The notes under the pieces were generated by a model. It had not been told where the DNA came from. It worked only from the letters and a program-made list of their open reading frames with translations, and did not search any database. A DNA stretch of 5,194 bases. It comes from Deltaproteobacteria bacterium (GTDB taxonomy: Bacteria; Desulfobacterota; Desulfarculia; Adiutricales; Adiutricaceae). The stretch is taken from contig JAISZP010000257.1 of assembly GCA_031269135.1 (NCBI GenBank), forward strand, positions 1 through 5,194, in the 5' to 3' direction. Positions 4,647-5,194 of this stretch are shown in pieces. A program made the position numbers and the translations under genes. Positions within the stretch are counted from its first letter, which is position 1. Every line of letters begins with the position of its first letter.

Positions 4647-5194
4647 TTACGCCGTCGCGCCGCCGCAGCTGGAACCGGCGCCGGCCGTGCAGGCATAACA
4701 ATGATTGCCGAAAACTATTCGGCGAAACAGAGAGCCTCCGTCCAAATCCCGAATGCTCCCGCGTACGTCGGCCTGTAAACCGATGGCCAAGTTGAAGTCG
4801 CAGTCGTAAAGAGCGCCGTCCCAATCCACGGAGATCTGATTGCGGCACATCATGTTTTCGACCGCCGCCGAATTGAAGGCGGCGACCAGACGTTTCATGT
4901 AGCCCGTCAGGTTGTCGCTGCGATGGAGGAAATCTCCGAACCGACCGATTGGATTATTGGTCAAGACGTAAAGGTCGTTAAAGGACACTGAAAACTGCTC
5001 CGAGAGCTTTTTCCGATACTCCCGAGCCAGGCTGTTTTGATCCGGCGGCAGGAAAGCTCCGCCGGGATTGTAAACCAGATTTAAACGTAGTTCAGGCTTG
5101 AGACCATAGCCGAGAGCGTTCAATTCCGACATCGCGGCTATGGAGTCCGCAAAGACCCCTTGACCACGCTGCCTATCCGTGTCTTGTTTAGTGT
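4647..5194 (-). CDS. arsS: Arsenosugar biosynthesis radical SAM protein ArsS, C-terminal part (cut by window edge)
   Basis: The frame is open to the right edge, giving 181 visible residues of a family usually around 320-340 aa. The N-terminal radical SAM barrel with its CX3CX2C motif therefore lies outside. The visible start TDRQRGQGVFADSIAAMSEL and the following LNALGYG are the family's end-of-barrel segment, and the rest is the DUF3641-type Cys-rich domain. Landmarks, numbered from the edge, are LRLNLVYNPGGAFLPPDQ (about 45-62), TNNPIGRFGDFL (78-89), MMCRNQISVDWDG (Cys116), YDCDFN (Cys131) and the terminal NHCYACTAGAGSSCGGA (Cys165, 168, 176). Such cysteines are expected to hold auxiliary Fe-S clusters. 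ArsS is known to join the 5'-deoxyadenosyl radical to methylated arsenic in arsenosugar formation; close homologues may use other substrates. It is the first visible gene of a leftward operon. The methyltransferase ArsM, its usual partner, is not in view but could lie further right. Confidence 0.87.
   Translation of the reverse strand, partial: TKQDTDRQRGQGVFADSIAAMSELNALGYGLKPELRLNLVYNPGGAFLPPDQNSLAREYRKKLSEQFSVSFNDLYVLTNNPIGRFGDFLHRSDNLTGYMKRLVAAFNSAAVENMMCRNQISVDWDGALYDCDFNLAIGLQADVRGSIRDLDGGSLFRRIVFGNHCYACTAGAGSSCGGATA

Noticed and set aside
4637..4696. Longer N-terminus for the radical SAM protein starting at 4696
   Set aside because: It would overlap the arsS coding end, and the extra residues (Ala/Pro/Arg-rich) are the out-of-frame reading of the conserved ArsS tail; the ATG at 4636 has a proper ribosome site.

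Overview
The window is ordinary chromosomal DNA of intermediate GC. The gene content points to an anaerobic bacterium, most likely a deltaproteobacterium of the Desulfobacterota type. The clues are an IscA-type protein paired with a DUF3786 protein, a C_GCAxxG_C_C redox protein and two radical SAM enzymes. That placement is inference from gene families; no rRNA or other lineage marker is present, and no mobile element, tRNA or CRISPR array was seen.

Left half, + strand. A 5'-truncated prmA (ribosomal protein L11 methyltransferase) overlaps rsmE (16S rRNA m3U1498 methyltransferase) by 4 nt, giving a ribosome-modification pair. A 385-bp gap follows. It starts with an eleven-unit 15-bp tandem repeat whose first unit contains the rsmE stop codon. 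It ends with a good sigma70-like promoter whose -35 box lies in a perfect 18-bp interrupted palindrome. That promoter should drive a two-gene operon: a small IscA/HesB-like Fe-S carrier with a cysteine-rich tail, then a DUF3786 protein 10 nt downstream.

Right half, - strand, convergent with the left half. Three closely spaced genes read leftward. The first is the C-terminal part of arsS (arsenosugar-type radical SAM/Cys-rich protein), which enters from the right edge. The second is a complete BioB/ThiH-like radical SAM enzyme with an intact CX3CX2C motif, starting 10 nt after arsS. The third is a C_GCAxxG_C_C-family four-cysteine protein. The last two are separated by four 14-bp repeats that include the radical SAM stop codon and carry copies of a Shine-Dalgarno-like sequence, the last of which serves the downstream gene.

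Most worth a second look are the arsS / BioB-like / C_GCAxxG_C_C gene set, which may form an uncharacterised organo-arsenic (or related) radical pathway, and the short tandem repeats of different unit size at the 3' ends of three genes (9 bp in prmA, 15 bp at rsmE, 14 bp at the radical SAM gene).
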